DNA of 64,000 nucleotides. It comes from Streptococcus pseudopneumoniae (GTDB taxonomy: Bacteria > Bacillota > Bacilli > Lactobacillales > Streptococcaceae). The stretch spans positions 23,595 through 87,594 of the forward strand of contig NZ_JUUZ01000023.1 in assembly GCF_001074155.1 (NCBI RefSeq). Direction: 5' to 3'. Positions 30,503-41,000 of this stretch are shown piece after piece. The translations under genes were made by a program, and so were the position numbers. Within the stretch, counting starts at the first letter, position 1; every line of letters starts with the position of its first letter. The notes under the pieces are model-generated. The model did not search any database. It was not told the DNA's origin and saw only the letters and a program-made list of their open reading frames with translations.

Positions 30503-32956
30503 TCATTGTTTATTTAAAAATTCTTGAACTTTTGAGAATACTTGCTCTCGGCTAATGACTCTAACACGGTTGCTTCGAGCCAAAGACTTGCTGATTTGCT
30601 TACCATAGCGTTTACTTGCCATGCGACTATCTAGAATCAGAACTGCAGAGCGTTGTCCCACTCGACGCATGGTTCGTCCAATCGCTTGCTTGAGACGAAT
30701 AATAGCCATAGGAAGCTGGTAATCGTAAAAAGGATTTTTTCCTTCCAAACGCAGTTCTTGATTCATCTTTTTAGTAAAGGGATCTTCTGGATTTTGGAAA
30801 GGCAAACGTGTCACCACTTCAATCACTCGAGGATGTCTTGAAAAATCGACACCTTCCCAAAAACTTCCCGCCCCAAGCAAGAGCTCACGCTCGCCTCTTT
30901 CAAAGCGTTTTTTCAATTGGGCTGGTTCTCCGTGCTTGTACTGGGCCAGATGGGGAACCCTCAAAGCATCTGAAACTTGCAACAATAAATCTTTTGCAGT
31001 AAATAAGATTAGAATGGGTTCTTCAAGCTGGAATAATTCTTCTAGAACTTCTACAATTGCTTGTGCATATTCCTCGGATGAAATTTCTGTCACCAACGGA
31101 AAATCCTTCACCAACAAGATTTCCTGATTTTCCTGAAACTGTTCGTCCATGCAGTAAAAGGCAGCTTGAGGAAAACCTAACAATTCTGGTAAAGAAACCC
31201 TACTACTAATTTCAAGGGTTGCAGAGATTCCTAATAGCTGACAGGATTCTGGGAAAATCTGAGAAAAGAGCAAACGATGATTGCGACTTGAAGTGATTTC
31301 AACCTTCTTACTAGACACATCTGAAGTCGATAACCAAAATTCTCCCTCAGATGTAAAAAATCTCTGATAGTCTTTAAATTCTGGTAAATTCAACTCAGAA
31401 AAATCTTGGTGGAGCTTGTCAATGCTACTAGCTGGGCACATCTTCCGTTTACCAGATAGAAACTGATCGAGTAGGTAAGAAACTTCAAAACGAATACTTT
31501 CTAGCAAGCGTCTTTGAAGCATACCTTCTTCTCTCGATAAAGATTGGTCTAGTTGATCTAGCAAATCCGTTAACAAATAAGTTTTACGAGAAAGATTTTC
31601 CAATGTCAACAAGACTTTCTGGGCTTCATCTAAAATCAAGAGACGCCCTTCTAAAAGACTCGGATCATCTTCAAGTCGAGTAACGAGGTAAGCATGATTG
31701 GTCACAAGCAACTTACAAGAACGAGCCTTGTCCTGACCTCGTTTCCAAAAATCCTCTAGCCAAAAGAGAGAGTCTTTGTGAAGGTTGCCATCATGAACCA
31801 AGTTTGGTAAAAACTGCTGGTAGCGATATAGCTGACCAATCTCGTCTAAATCTCCTGTATCTGTTTCAGTCAACCAAACTAGAAGTTGCATCTTGAATCG
31901 TGTATACAGACGATTGGACTCTTCTTCCTCTAGAACTGTATGAAAGGCATCTAGCTTCAAGTAATTCTGAGGACCTTTAAGACTCTGAATAGAGATATGG
32001 AAAATCTCTTCTAGTCTTTTAGCCTCCTCTTGTATCACCTGATTTTGAAGGATTTTAGTCGGAACACTGAGTAGGATTCCCCCTTCATTCTCAAGTGACA
32101 AGGCCGGTAGCAGGTAACCATAGGTTTTCCCAATTCCTGTTTGAGCCTGAATAAAGGAAATGACTTCCCCTTGTAAAAACTCTTGAACCTTTTGGGCAAA
32201 TTCTTCTTGTTGACTTCTCTCCTCCAAACCTAGCAAGGCAATATTAGTTTGGAAATCTTTTGAGAGTTTGCGTGGAGAAAGGACTGGCTTCTCTTTTCTT
32301 AAGAATAAGCCTTGTACTTCTACCAAATCATGCTCAACGAGGAGAGACTGTTTCTGATAAACTTCCTCGATGACTAGGTAAGATTCATAGAGCAAGCTGT
32401 CTGATAAACTCAATAAGCGCTCCAACAACCCTTTTGGCAGTCCAAACATCTTTTGTCTCATACAAAGAAAGAGTTCTGCTGTTGCTTGAGCATCAGATAG
32501 GGCTGAATGGGCTTGCTCTAGAGGAATCCCCAACTCTTGGCAAAGAATACCGAGATTATACTTCTCAAGCTGAGGGTAAAAGACTTGAGCCAACTCCACT
32601 GTATCGATACGAGGCGTGCGCAATTCATAACCCTCAAAAAAGAGGAATTCTGCCAATAAATTAGCATCGAACTGAACATTGTGCGCAACAAAAATACCGT
32701 CTTTGACCAGTTCAAAAATCTTTCCAGCCACCTGAGAAAACTCTGGAGCCTTTGCCAAACGTTTATCAGTCAAACCCGTTAATTCTTTGATATGAGAATC
32801 CAAGCGTTCATGAGGGTTGACATCAGTCGCATACTGTTCAACAATCTCACCATCTTCAATGACTACAATTCCCACTTGGATGATTTTCGCCTTACTTCCA
32901 GTACTTGTTGCTTCTAAATCTACAACCACATACCGATTATTTCTAAAGTTCATCAC
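30503..32956 (-). CDS. dinG: DinG-type helicase fused to DnaQ-like exonuclease
   Basis: An 817-residue two-part enzyme. Residues about 7-165 form a DEDDh 3'-5' exonuclease: VVDLEATS, HNVQFDANLL and HSALSDAQATAEL. Then comes an XPD/DinG-family helicase with Walker A AQTGIGKTYGYLLPA, an LLILDEAQKV Walker B (DEAQ in place of DEAH), and motif VI QAIGRTMRR. The four cysteines of the Fe-S cluster typical of E. coli DinG are not evident, as in other Firmicute forms, where helicase activity may be absent and the nuclease dominates. It starts 33 bases upstream of rodA. Confidence 0.92.
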   Translation of the reverse strand: MMNFRNNRYVVVDLEATSTGSKAKIIQVGIVVIEDGEIVEQYATDVNPHERLDSHIKELTGLTDKRLAKAPEFSQVAGKIFELVKDGIFVAHNVQFDANLLAEFLFFEGYELRTPRIDTVELAQVFYPQLEKYNLGILCQELGIPLEQAHSALSDAQATAELFLCMRQKMFGLPKGLLERLLSLSDSLLYESYLVIEEVYQKQSLLVEHDLVEVQGLFLRKEKPVLSPRKLSKDFQTNIALLGLEERSQQEEFAQKVQEFLQGEVISFIQAQTGIGKTYGYLLPALSLENEGGILLSVPTKILQNQVIQEEAKRLEEIFHISIQSLKGPQNYLKLDAFHTVLEEEESNRLYTRFKMQLLVWLTETDTGDLDEIGQLYRYQQFLPNLVHDGNLHKDSLFWLEDFWKRGQDKARSCKLLVTNHAYLVTRLEDDPSLLEGRLLILDEAQKVLLTLENLSRKTYLLTDLLDQLDQSLSREEGMLQRRLLESIRFEVSYLLDQFLSGKRKMCPASSIDKLHQDFSELNLPEFKDYQRFFTSEGEFWLSTSDVSSKKVEITSSRNHRLLFSQIFPESCQLLGISATLEISSRVSLPELLGFPQAAFYCMDEQFQENQEILLVKDFPLVTEISSEEYAQAIVEVLEELFQLEEPILILFTAKDLLLQVSDALRVPHLAQYKHGEPAQLKKRFERGERELLLGAGSFWEGVDFSRHPRVIEVVTRLPFQNPEDPFTKKMNQELRLEGKNPFYDYQLPMAIIRLKQAIGRTMRRVGQRSAVLILDSRMASKRYGKQISKSLARSNRVRVISREQVFSKVQEFLNKQ

Positions 32957-33073
32957 TAAAAATTATATCAAAATTTGCACCATTTGACACCCCTGAACTT
33001 TATTTGAAGAGTCAAGTTTCTTGCAAGATTTGAAAAAAATGATTGGATAGAATTGTAGAAAAGGAGGGAACTC

Positions 33074-33259
33074 ATGAACCCATTAGATTTGTTTAATCAA
33101 GTAAAGGAACTCATTGAGAACAAAGATTTTTCTGCAGCAAAAACGTTTGTTGATGAAAACAAAGATCAACTCAGTGAGTACCTAAGCCAAGCACAAGTTT
33201 TGGTCTCAGGATCAGAAGGACTTAACGGTCTTGTAGATAAGGTCAAAGGCCTCTTCTAA
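33074..33259 (+). CDS. small hypothetical protein, 61 residues
   Basis: A short soluble, acidic-amphipathic protein beginning MNPLDLFNQVKELIENKDF and ending LNGLVDKVKGLF. It has a strong ribosome binding site (AAAAGGAGGG) nine bases before the ATG and its own terminator, so it is a real gene. Predicted mostly helical, with no cysteine, no signal and no membrane helix. I do not recognise a function; similar small proteins occur in other streptococci. Divergent from the dinG-like gene. Confidence 0.75.
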   Translation: MNPLDLFNQVKELIENKDFSAAKTFVDENKDQLSEYLSQAQVLVSGSEGLNGLVDKVKGLF

Positions 33260-33264
33260 TCATC

Positions 33265-33297
33265 AAAAGACACCTGAAAAAATCAGGTGTCTTTTTG
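33265..33297. terminator. bidirectional terminator
   Basis: AAAAGACACCTGA/TCAGGTGTCTTTTT stem between the 61-residue gene and nnrD. Confidence 0.88.
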
Positions 33298-34131
33298 TAT
33301 TTTTTTCATGAATGCAGGGATATGTTGACTAATCGTGGTTGGCAGAACTACAAAGTTGTCCTCAGCTAGTTCTTGGGCAATGGCTGAATGTAGATAGGTC
33401 GCTACCGTCACTCTTTCATAGAGACTAACTTGTGGGAATTGACCAGCAAAACCAGCAATCATCCCAGCTAGGGTATCTCCCATGCCCCCAGTCGCCTGAT
33501 AAGGACCACCAACACCCAGTTGATAACAATCAGCTTGAGCTGCTTGCCAGATTCGAGTAGCAGGACCTTTTTGAACTAGAATCATCCCAGTAGGAAATTT
33601 CTTCAAGGCCTCCCCTGTTTCATCGGTTCCTTGGGAAGTCAAATCTAAGCCTGACAAGACTTGCCATTCCCTTTGATGTGGAGTTAAAACAAGCTGAGCC
33701 TTAGGAAATTTCATTCCCGTCTTAGCAAAAATGGATAGGGCACCACCATCCAGTATGAGGGTCTGATTTTGGACTAAATGATGAAAGAATGTTTGGAGAA
33801 GCTCTTCTCCACGCTCATCATCCACTAGTCCAGGTCCGACCAAGACAATATTAGCTTTCTGCAACTGTTGCTCAAGTAATTGCTTATCATCAAGGTCAAA
33901 AGCCATAGCCTCTGGCAGATGGCTATGTAGAGCTGGAATATTCTCTTCATCCGTTGCTACTGTCACCAAGCCTGCACCACTTCTAACAGCCCCTAAAGCA
34001 GCCATAATAATCGCTCCCCCATAGGGATACGTTCCCCCAATCAAGAGAAGACGACCGTAGTCTCCCTTATGACTAGAACGAGGACGCTCGATGATTACTT
34101 TTTTCAGTAGAGCTTGATCAATCTCTTTCAT
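33283..34131 (-). CDS. nnrD: ADP-dependent NAD(P)H-hydrate dehydratase
   Basis: Repairs hydrated NADH and NADPH. The ribokinase-like fold shows the N-terminal KGDYGRLLLIGG, the LVGPGL block, and the catalytic/anion-hole segment GPYQATGGMGDTLAGMIAG near residues 207-225, with the essential aspartate in GMGDTLAG. Length 282 residues matches the stand-alone NnrD (no fused epimerase NnrE domain). It is four bases after the unrecognised gene on the same strand. Confidence 0.93.
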   Translation of the reverse strand: MKEIDQALLKKVIIERPRSSHKGDYGRLLLIGGTYPYGGAIIMAALGAVRSGAGLVTVATDEENIPALHSHLPEAMAFDLDDKQLLEQQLQKANIVLVGPGLVDDERGEELLQTFFHHLVQNQTLILDGGALSIFAKTGMKFPKAQLVLTPHQREWQVLSGLDLTSQGTDETGEALKKFPTGMILVQKGPATRIWQAAQADCYQLGVGGPYQATGGMGDTLAGMIAGFAGQFPQVSLYERVTVATYLHSAIAQELAEDNFVVLPTTISQHIPAFMKKIQKDT

Positions 34132-34134
34132 ACA

Positions 34135-34959
34135 CTACTCCTTAAACTTATCCTTACTTTGTAGCACTTGATTAACCTTGGTATTCCAAGCCTGTAACCC
34201 TTCTCCCTCATAGTCTAGGTAAATCACTCTATCTTGTAATTGACAAGGAATCAAACCTTCAAAACAAGCCTTATCTTTTGACGGGATGATACACAAATGA
34301 AGAAAGGTATCCAAATCTAAACTATCTCTTACCTTCGCAACATGATAGCCATCAAAGATATAACCTGGCGCTTGAATTAATTCTTCATACAGAAAATGAA
34401 AACTAACGCCAGGAATGAACTTTTCTTGCAATTCCTCCTCAGACGGTGCCCGTCCTAACAAACGCTCCATAGCGAGTCGGTAACCCGAAGATGTATTAGA
34501 CCATCCGAACATGATATAGTCAAAATAGTCTGCTGGATCAGAAGCTGCATTACGACTATCTGTAACTAGCTCAGCCCCACTTTTACCAAATATTTTTACC
34601 GCCGACATGAGTTTTCCAGTCTTAAAAATCGCCTGAGCCACCTCAACTGTACAAGTATGACTACAATAATTTGAAGTAACCAACTTCCTATGAATATCAT
34701 AGGTAGAAGCTACAAGGCAATGACTTGGTCTGTAGGGAGGAAAAAAGCTATGCTCTTGCAAGTAATCATGAATTTGTATATTTAATTCAAGATCCTCACA
34801 TTCCATAATGGTCTGACGACAATGGTCCTGTTCATAAGCAATAAACTTTGCTAGCTTCTCCAATTCCCATTCTTGAATCTGTGGATAATTTTCAAGAGCA
34901 AATTGATAGATTCCATCCCACTGGAGACTATAATCTGCATTACAAACTTTTACAATCAT
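34135..34959 (-). CDS. conserved protein of unknown function
   Basis: I do not recognise this 274-residue soluble protein. It has no signal or membrane helix. Notable are a Cys/His cluster in NYCSHTCTVEVAQ, a segment AIFKTGKLMSAVKIFGKSG that looks like a turn after a helix, acidic blocks, GYRLAMERLLGR, and a C-terminal IIPSKDKACFEGLIP. The YHV/FHFLYEEL parts faintly recall ADP-ribosyltransferase-like folds, but I would not assign one. The ATG giving MIVKVCNADYS is supported by GAGGAG seven bases upstream; the earlier in-frame start is not. It sits four bases before nnrD and may be co-transcribed. Confidence 0.75.
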   Translation of the reverse strand: MIVKVCNADYSLQWDGIYQFALENYPQIQEWELEKLAKFIAYEQDHCRQTIMECEDLELNIQIHDYLQEHSFFPPYRPSHCLVASTYDIHRKLVTSNYCSHTCTVEVAQAIFKTGKLMSAVKIFGKSGAELVTDSRNAASDPADYFDYIMFGWSNTSSGYRLAMERLLGRAPSEEELQEKFIPGVSFHFLYEELIQAPGYIFDGYHVAKVRDSLDLDTFLHLCIIPSKDKACFEGLIPCQLQDRVIYLDYEGEGLQAWNTKVNQVLQSKDKFKE

Positions 34960-35017
34960 GGTCCCGCTCCTCAAACTCTCTTACTTTCATTATACACCTC
35001 ACTACCCAATTAATAAA

Positions 35018-35048
35018 GGAGAAGACTAAATAGTCTTCTCCTTTTTTT
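35018..35048. terminator. terminator after the beta-galactosidase gene
   Basis: GGAGAAGAC/GTCTTCTCC nine-pair stem. T7 follows on the plus strand; on the minus strand the tail is the weaker TTTATTAATT. Confidence 0.75.
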
Positions 35049-35087
35049 ATAATGATCAGCCTTTTAAGAATAATGAGTTATGAATCA

Positions 35088-38000
35088 TTATTCTTCCTTG
35101 CGTTTCCCATTTAGGAAGGCTGCTGATAAAGCTAGACTGAGACCTGCTAGGAAAATAGCTGTATCTGATAGACTTTCCCCAGTTTCTGGAAGTCTTGCTA
35201 AGTCTGCTTTTTCCGAAGCATTTCCAAGAACTTGTGAACCCTGAGTCTGCTCAGCAGAAGCCTGAGTTTCTGAAGGTTTATCAGATAATCCTCGAATATC
35301 TGCAACTGGTTTATCGATTGTTGGAGCGGCTTGGTCTCCTGCGGTTCCTAGAGTTCCTGTATATTCTGGGAGTTCGTTCTTGTCTGCTTGCACAGCATTG
35401 ACTCCACCCTTGAATTCAGGTACTTCATTTTTAGCAGCTTCAACCCAATTAGCTCCGCCCTTGAACTCTGGAACTTCATTTGTAGCAGCTTCAACCCAGT
35501 TAGCTCCGCCTTTAAACTCTGGTACTTCATTTGTAGCAGCTTCAACCCAATTAGCTCCGCCTTTAAACTCTGGTACTTCAACAATTGGGGTTGCTTGGTC
35601 TCCTGCAGTACCGATAGAGTTGCTATATTCTGGGACTTCTACTATTGGGGCTGGCTCCTCACCTACAGTTCCAATAGGGTCCGTATACTCTGGAATTTCA
35701 AGAACTGGAGCAGTATCGTCACCCTTGCTACTTGTAGCAACTACTTTCACTCCTACTTCAACAATTTGATCTTTTGCATCTCTTGTTTCAGTATGAACAA
35801 CCTTACGACTTGTTCCTAATACTTCGACGTAGTCTACCTTTTCTCCATTTTGACCTTCTGAGACGATACGACGTTCATCTTTGGCTAAGTCACTATTCTC
35901 ACGAATAATTTCCTTGAATGAAATGACAGCTTTCTCAACTTCTAGACTTGGACGGTCTAGAACAAGAGCTTGATCATCCACTGCATGACTAGCTTCTGAA
36001 CCAGCTTCAAAGTGAAGGCGATATTCTTTCACAAGACTACCATCTTTAGCAAGGAGTCGAACAAGTGTTGGAAGATTATCTTGATTTGACTCAACGACAG
36101 TCGCTACACCGTGACCGCTTGTTTGGACAGTCACCTCTGGTTTCGCTCCGTTAGCGGTTAATCGATATTCTGAAACCGCAGGATCAAAGTTTTCCAATGC
36201 TTTTCCATTAATTGAAATTGTCACTGCAGGTGTTTCTGAATCACTGGCTTTAGCTGGAGAATAGGCACTAAACTCGACCATTGCGAGACCATTAGTGGTT
36301 GATTTGCGAGTCATACGTGCGCGAATAGCGGTTGTCTGGATCGGATCAAAGGTAAATTCGATTGGCTTACCAGCCTCGATTGCTCCAGATGCCTTATAAG
36401 GAATTTCTTGCCAATTTTCTGCCTTGTTAAACGGATGATCAGCATTTTCTTCATAACGTGAAATGGTGCTTGGTTCAGAATAAGTTGGTCCAACATATCT
36501 TTCGAGTACCATTGTCGCTGGTGCATCTGTTCCACTGTCTTTGAAGAACTGAATTGCTACTTTTCCTACAGAGCGAGGTGTAATCTGACCATTCTTCTTA
36601 AAGAGAACTCCTACCGACACTTCCTGATTTTTTGGAGTACGAGACCAGTTAGTCCAACGTCCAACCTCATTAAATCGCCCATCGTTGATATAGAAGATTC
36701 TATCATTAGAAGCAACATCGGTATCATTTGTAGTAGAGGCAAAGGCTTTAGAGTCAGTCGCATTATTGCTTGCATTCTCAGAGATAACCTGATTTCCTCT
36801 TGCCAAAACGGTCACTTGCATCTTAGTTGTCAGGTCTGTTCCTAGGATATGACCAAGCACTTCAAAGGTGCCTTCCTGGTCTGTCGCATGTTCAGCCACT
36901 GCATCCCATTCTACGGCTAGTTTATCTGTAGCCCAATCTGTTTCTGATGGATAGTAGACTGTCACTTCTGTAGGTAATTGAAGCTTATCGCCAACACTCA
37001 ATGTCATGGCAGCATTTTCGGCAGCTACTGGTTGCGTAGATTCTTTTTTACCATCACGGAAAATGCGATACTCTTTCAAGATGCTTCCGTCTTCTGCCTT
37101 CAAAATGAGGCGTGTTGCTCCTTCTGGGCTTGTAGCAGGGACAATCGTTACCACACCATTGTCGCTTGCTCTTGCAGTAATCACTTTGCTAGCTTGAGGA
37201 ATATGATAGTCTGTCTTAGCTGGATTGAAATGTTCAAGGCTCTTGCCATCTACTTGGATAGAAATCTCTGAACTTGAAGCACTTGGAACTTTATTTCCTA
37301 AGATAGTGATTTCGGTCAAACCGACACCAGCCGTACCATTTGCTTTCTTCATGCGAATACGAACTGCATAGGTCTCAACCTTATCAAATGTAAAGTGGTT
37401 AGTTTGGCTTGCAGATAATTGTCCTGGTGCTTTGAGATGTTCAACCTCTTTCCAGTTGGCAGCATTGTTAAATGGATGGTTGGAATCTCCTTGAGCATGA
37501 TTGACATCAGTTGGTAAATCTGGAATTTCTTGACCAACATAATACTCGATGACATATTCTTTTGGAAGTCCAATCGCACCATCTGTATAGAAATCAACTG
37601 AAAGATTGTCGACAAAGCGTTTGGTCAAATCTCCTGAATTACCAAACAAGATAGATGCCCAATCATTATCTGTGCCTGTTTGCCATGTAGTCCAACGATT
37701 CTTGACATCTGTATTGGCTCTTGAAACTGTCAAGTCGTTCAGAGTGTTGGCCGAATCATCCCCACCAGTATTGGATACGATAGCTGCTGGCAATTGTGAA
37801 CCTGTCCATTGTTTCGAGATATTATTTCCCGCAACAACCTGACTGGAAACACGAACATGAGCCTTGGTAGTCAGAGAGCTACCAACCAATTGACCTTTGA
37901 TTTCAAAGATTCCTTCAGTTTGACTAAAGTTAGCTGGCACCTTATCCCAAACGACATCATTATAGACAGTTGTTCCATTAGAATGGTAGGCACGAACGTT

Positions 38001-41000
38001 AGTTGGTAATTGAACCGTTTCACCCTTAGGAAGAGTGAGGCTGATTTCTTCTGCAACCTGCAAGCCTTCAACAGTCACATTTGCAATAGCTTCAATGTCT
38101 GTTCCTTCTACATGACCTTTTAGGGTAAAGCTATGATAGCTAGCGAGTTCTTTTTCATCTACCTTATCCCAAGTTACAGCTACCTTACGAGACAAGCCTT
38201 TGTCAAATTCTGCTGCGATTTGATCAGGCAAATTCGGTTGCTGATTGATATCTGTAGAGATAGAAACAGGATGAAGCTTAACAATTTTCTTGGCTACTTT
38301 GTTTTCTTTAATGACCACTACGGTGGCTACAGATTGAGTCTTATCAGTTTGATTGTCAATACGAGGAGTGAGCGTTACACTACCTTTAGTGTAAAGAAGC
38401 AAGTTTTGTCCGTTTACTTCAAGATGTCCACCATCAGTAGAGCTAGCATCCAAGTGAATATCTGATGCTGAAAATTCAGTCTGTGAACCATCTTCGTAAT
38501 GTCCAATGACATGATAAGGAAGGACTTGATCTTCTGTTGCATTTTCTCTACCTTCTACACTTACTTCCAAGCGTGTCAAGGCAGGGGCTTCTTTCACAAA
38601 TTGAATCAAGTAAGTTTGAACTAAATCGCCCTTCTGGTCACTCAAGAATACAGAAGCCTGATAATCATTAGCTGCTGAAGCTTGTTGAACTGTTACCTGA
38701 TAGCCTCTTGTCTGTGCTCCGACACTTGGAATCTCAGCACTGTAAGGAAGGGATACTCGGTAGTAGGTCTTTCCAGGCTCAAAGTTTTCAAGAGACTTAT
38801 CTCCAACCGTGAGTCCTGTAACAGTGTTTTCTGTTTTCTTGTCACTTGCGATAAAGGTTGCTGTCACCTCGTAGTCATTACCTACCAATTTACCAGTTGC
38901 TTCAGTTCGTCCACCTTCTTTTGACAAAGCAGCAGGATCTTTCAAGGTCCAAGAAACGACATCCGCATCAACCAAGTTACCATCTGACAAAACAGCCGTT
39001 ACCGTTTTATCCAAATCCTCTGCAGCTGTACCAACTGGAACAGTTGCAACTTTAGGCAACCACTTATCAAGTGCAATGACCTTAACAAGGGCTTCAGCCT
39101 TAGCTTCGATACCTTCCACACTACCAAGAACTTTTTTCTCACCAGCACTTGTAAGGAGATCATCTGGGATTGCCCAAACCACAGCTTTTTCTTCGACACT
39201 ACCATCGCTATAAATAGCTGTCACAGTTTCCGGCAATTTAGGATTTTCGTTGACATCAGTAGTCGCCTTAACAGGGGCAAAAGCGACAAAATGACGATTT
39301 TCTTTTTTGCCTGAAACAGTTGTAACCGTCGCCTGATCAGAAGCTAAACCTGCAGAATCCGCATATAGGGTGAATTTTCCTTCTTTTTCAGTAGATTTTA
39401 CAATGACAACACCTTTACCATTGAAGGCATTTCTTTGCCATGTGCCATCTTTCTGAGCTTTATAGCGTTCACGGCTAGCTTGTTCTCCATTATCCACACC
39501 GACGATCTGACCTTGGCCATGAAGATTGAAATGAACAAGATTATTGGCAGTTGGAACGACATTGCCATCTTCATCAACGATTTCATAATGAATGTATGAC
39601 AAATCTTTGCCGTCTGCAGTGATGACATGTTCTTCCTTGGTGAGACGAACTCTGGCCGGTTCCCCTGCTGTTGTCACACTATCACGCGCAATCTCTTTAC
39701 CATTTTCATCACGAGCAATAGCTGTTAAGGTACCTGGTTTATAGTCAACCAACCACTCAAGATACAATTCACTTGGTTTAGCTCCCTCGTGATAAGGGCG
39801 TCCATCTTCAGTTGTTTTCTTAACAAATTCTTTCTTACCAAGGGACTCGTTGTTCAAGAACAATTCTACGCTAGCGGCATTTGAGAAGGTCCGAACTGGA
39901 ACCTTGCCATTGATGAGCATATTACGTTCCTTGAGCGTTTCTTCTGTCCAATTCCAGTGAGGCATGATGCGAACAGTTGGTTTTTCTTTGGCACTATACC
40001 ATTCACTACGGTAAAGATAAAAATCATTCTTAGGCAAGCCTGCCGTATCAATAATACCAAAGTAAGAGCTTTTCACTGGTGTATTATCTTGGTTATGCCA
40101 AGGTGTAGGCTCACCGATATAGTCGAAACCAGTCCAGATGAACTGACCTGCATAACCAGCACGATCACGGTCAAAGGTCCAAGATTCAGTAGCCGTTCTA
40201 CCCCAGGCTACACGGTCATTACCATAGTCTGACTGTTCATAATGACGATTTGGACGATTGTCGTGCCAGAGTAAATGAGCAGGATCAAAATAAGAATCTC
40301 GAGTTCGAGTCGCTGAAGAAGTTTCAGAACCATAAATCAACCAGTCTGGATGGGCTTTACGAACAGCGTCGTAAAAACGCTCTCCATAGTTCATACCTAC
40401 AGCATCCATGATTGCTGCTAATTCTAAAAACAAGCCTGTAGAAGCACGACTGAATTTATTTTCACCCATGGTCACATAGCGCTCTGTATCAATTGCTTTG
40501 ATAACAGCTTTCAAACGCTTGGCTGTTTCTAGTGAACGTTTTCCACCATCAGCCTCATCCACTTCGTTACCGAGTGACCACATGACGATGGATGGATTAT
40601 TTTTATCACGTTCGACCATGGTTCTCAGGTCAAAATCAGACCACTTCTCACCCTTCTTGGCTTCTGGGTGGGTTGCATCTTGGTCAAAGAAACGTCCATA
40701 GTCATACGTTTTCTTGCCACGATACCAAGTATCAAAGGCTTCTTCTTGGACCAAGAGTCCTAGACTAGCAGCAGCATCTAGTAACTGTGGACTTGCTGGA
40801 TTGTGAGTCGTACGGATAGAGTTAACTCCCATATCTTTCAGGAGTTTTAATTTACGGTAGGTTGCCTTATAATTTTCTTCTGCCCCCAAGGCACCATTAT
40901 CATGGTGGATACTAACTCCGTGGAATTTCATTCTCTCACCGTTCAGTGAGAAGCCTTCTTTAGCTGTCCAGTTGAAATAACGATAACCAAAAGTATCTTC

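Noticed and set aside
35391..35595. Possible CRISPR array from regular repeats
   Set aside because: The units are contiguous 51-base coding repeats in frame with bgaA, with no spacers and no cas genes nearby.
35380..35819. Open plus-strand frames opposite the bgaA repeats
   Set aside because: They are antisense shadows of the repetitive coding sequence, without ribosome binding sites or protein-like composition.
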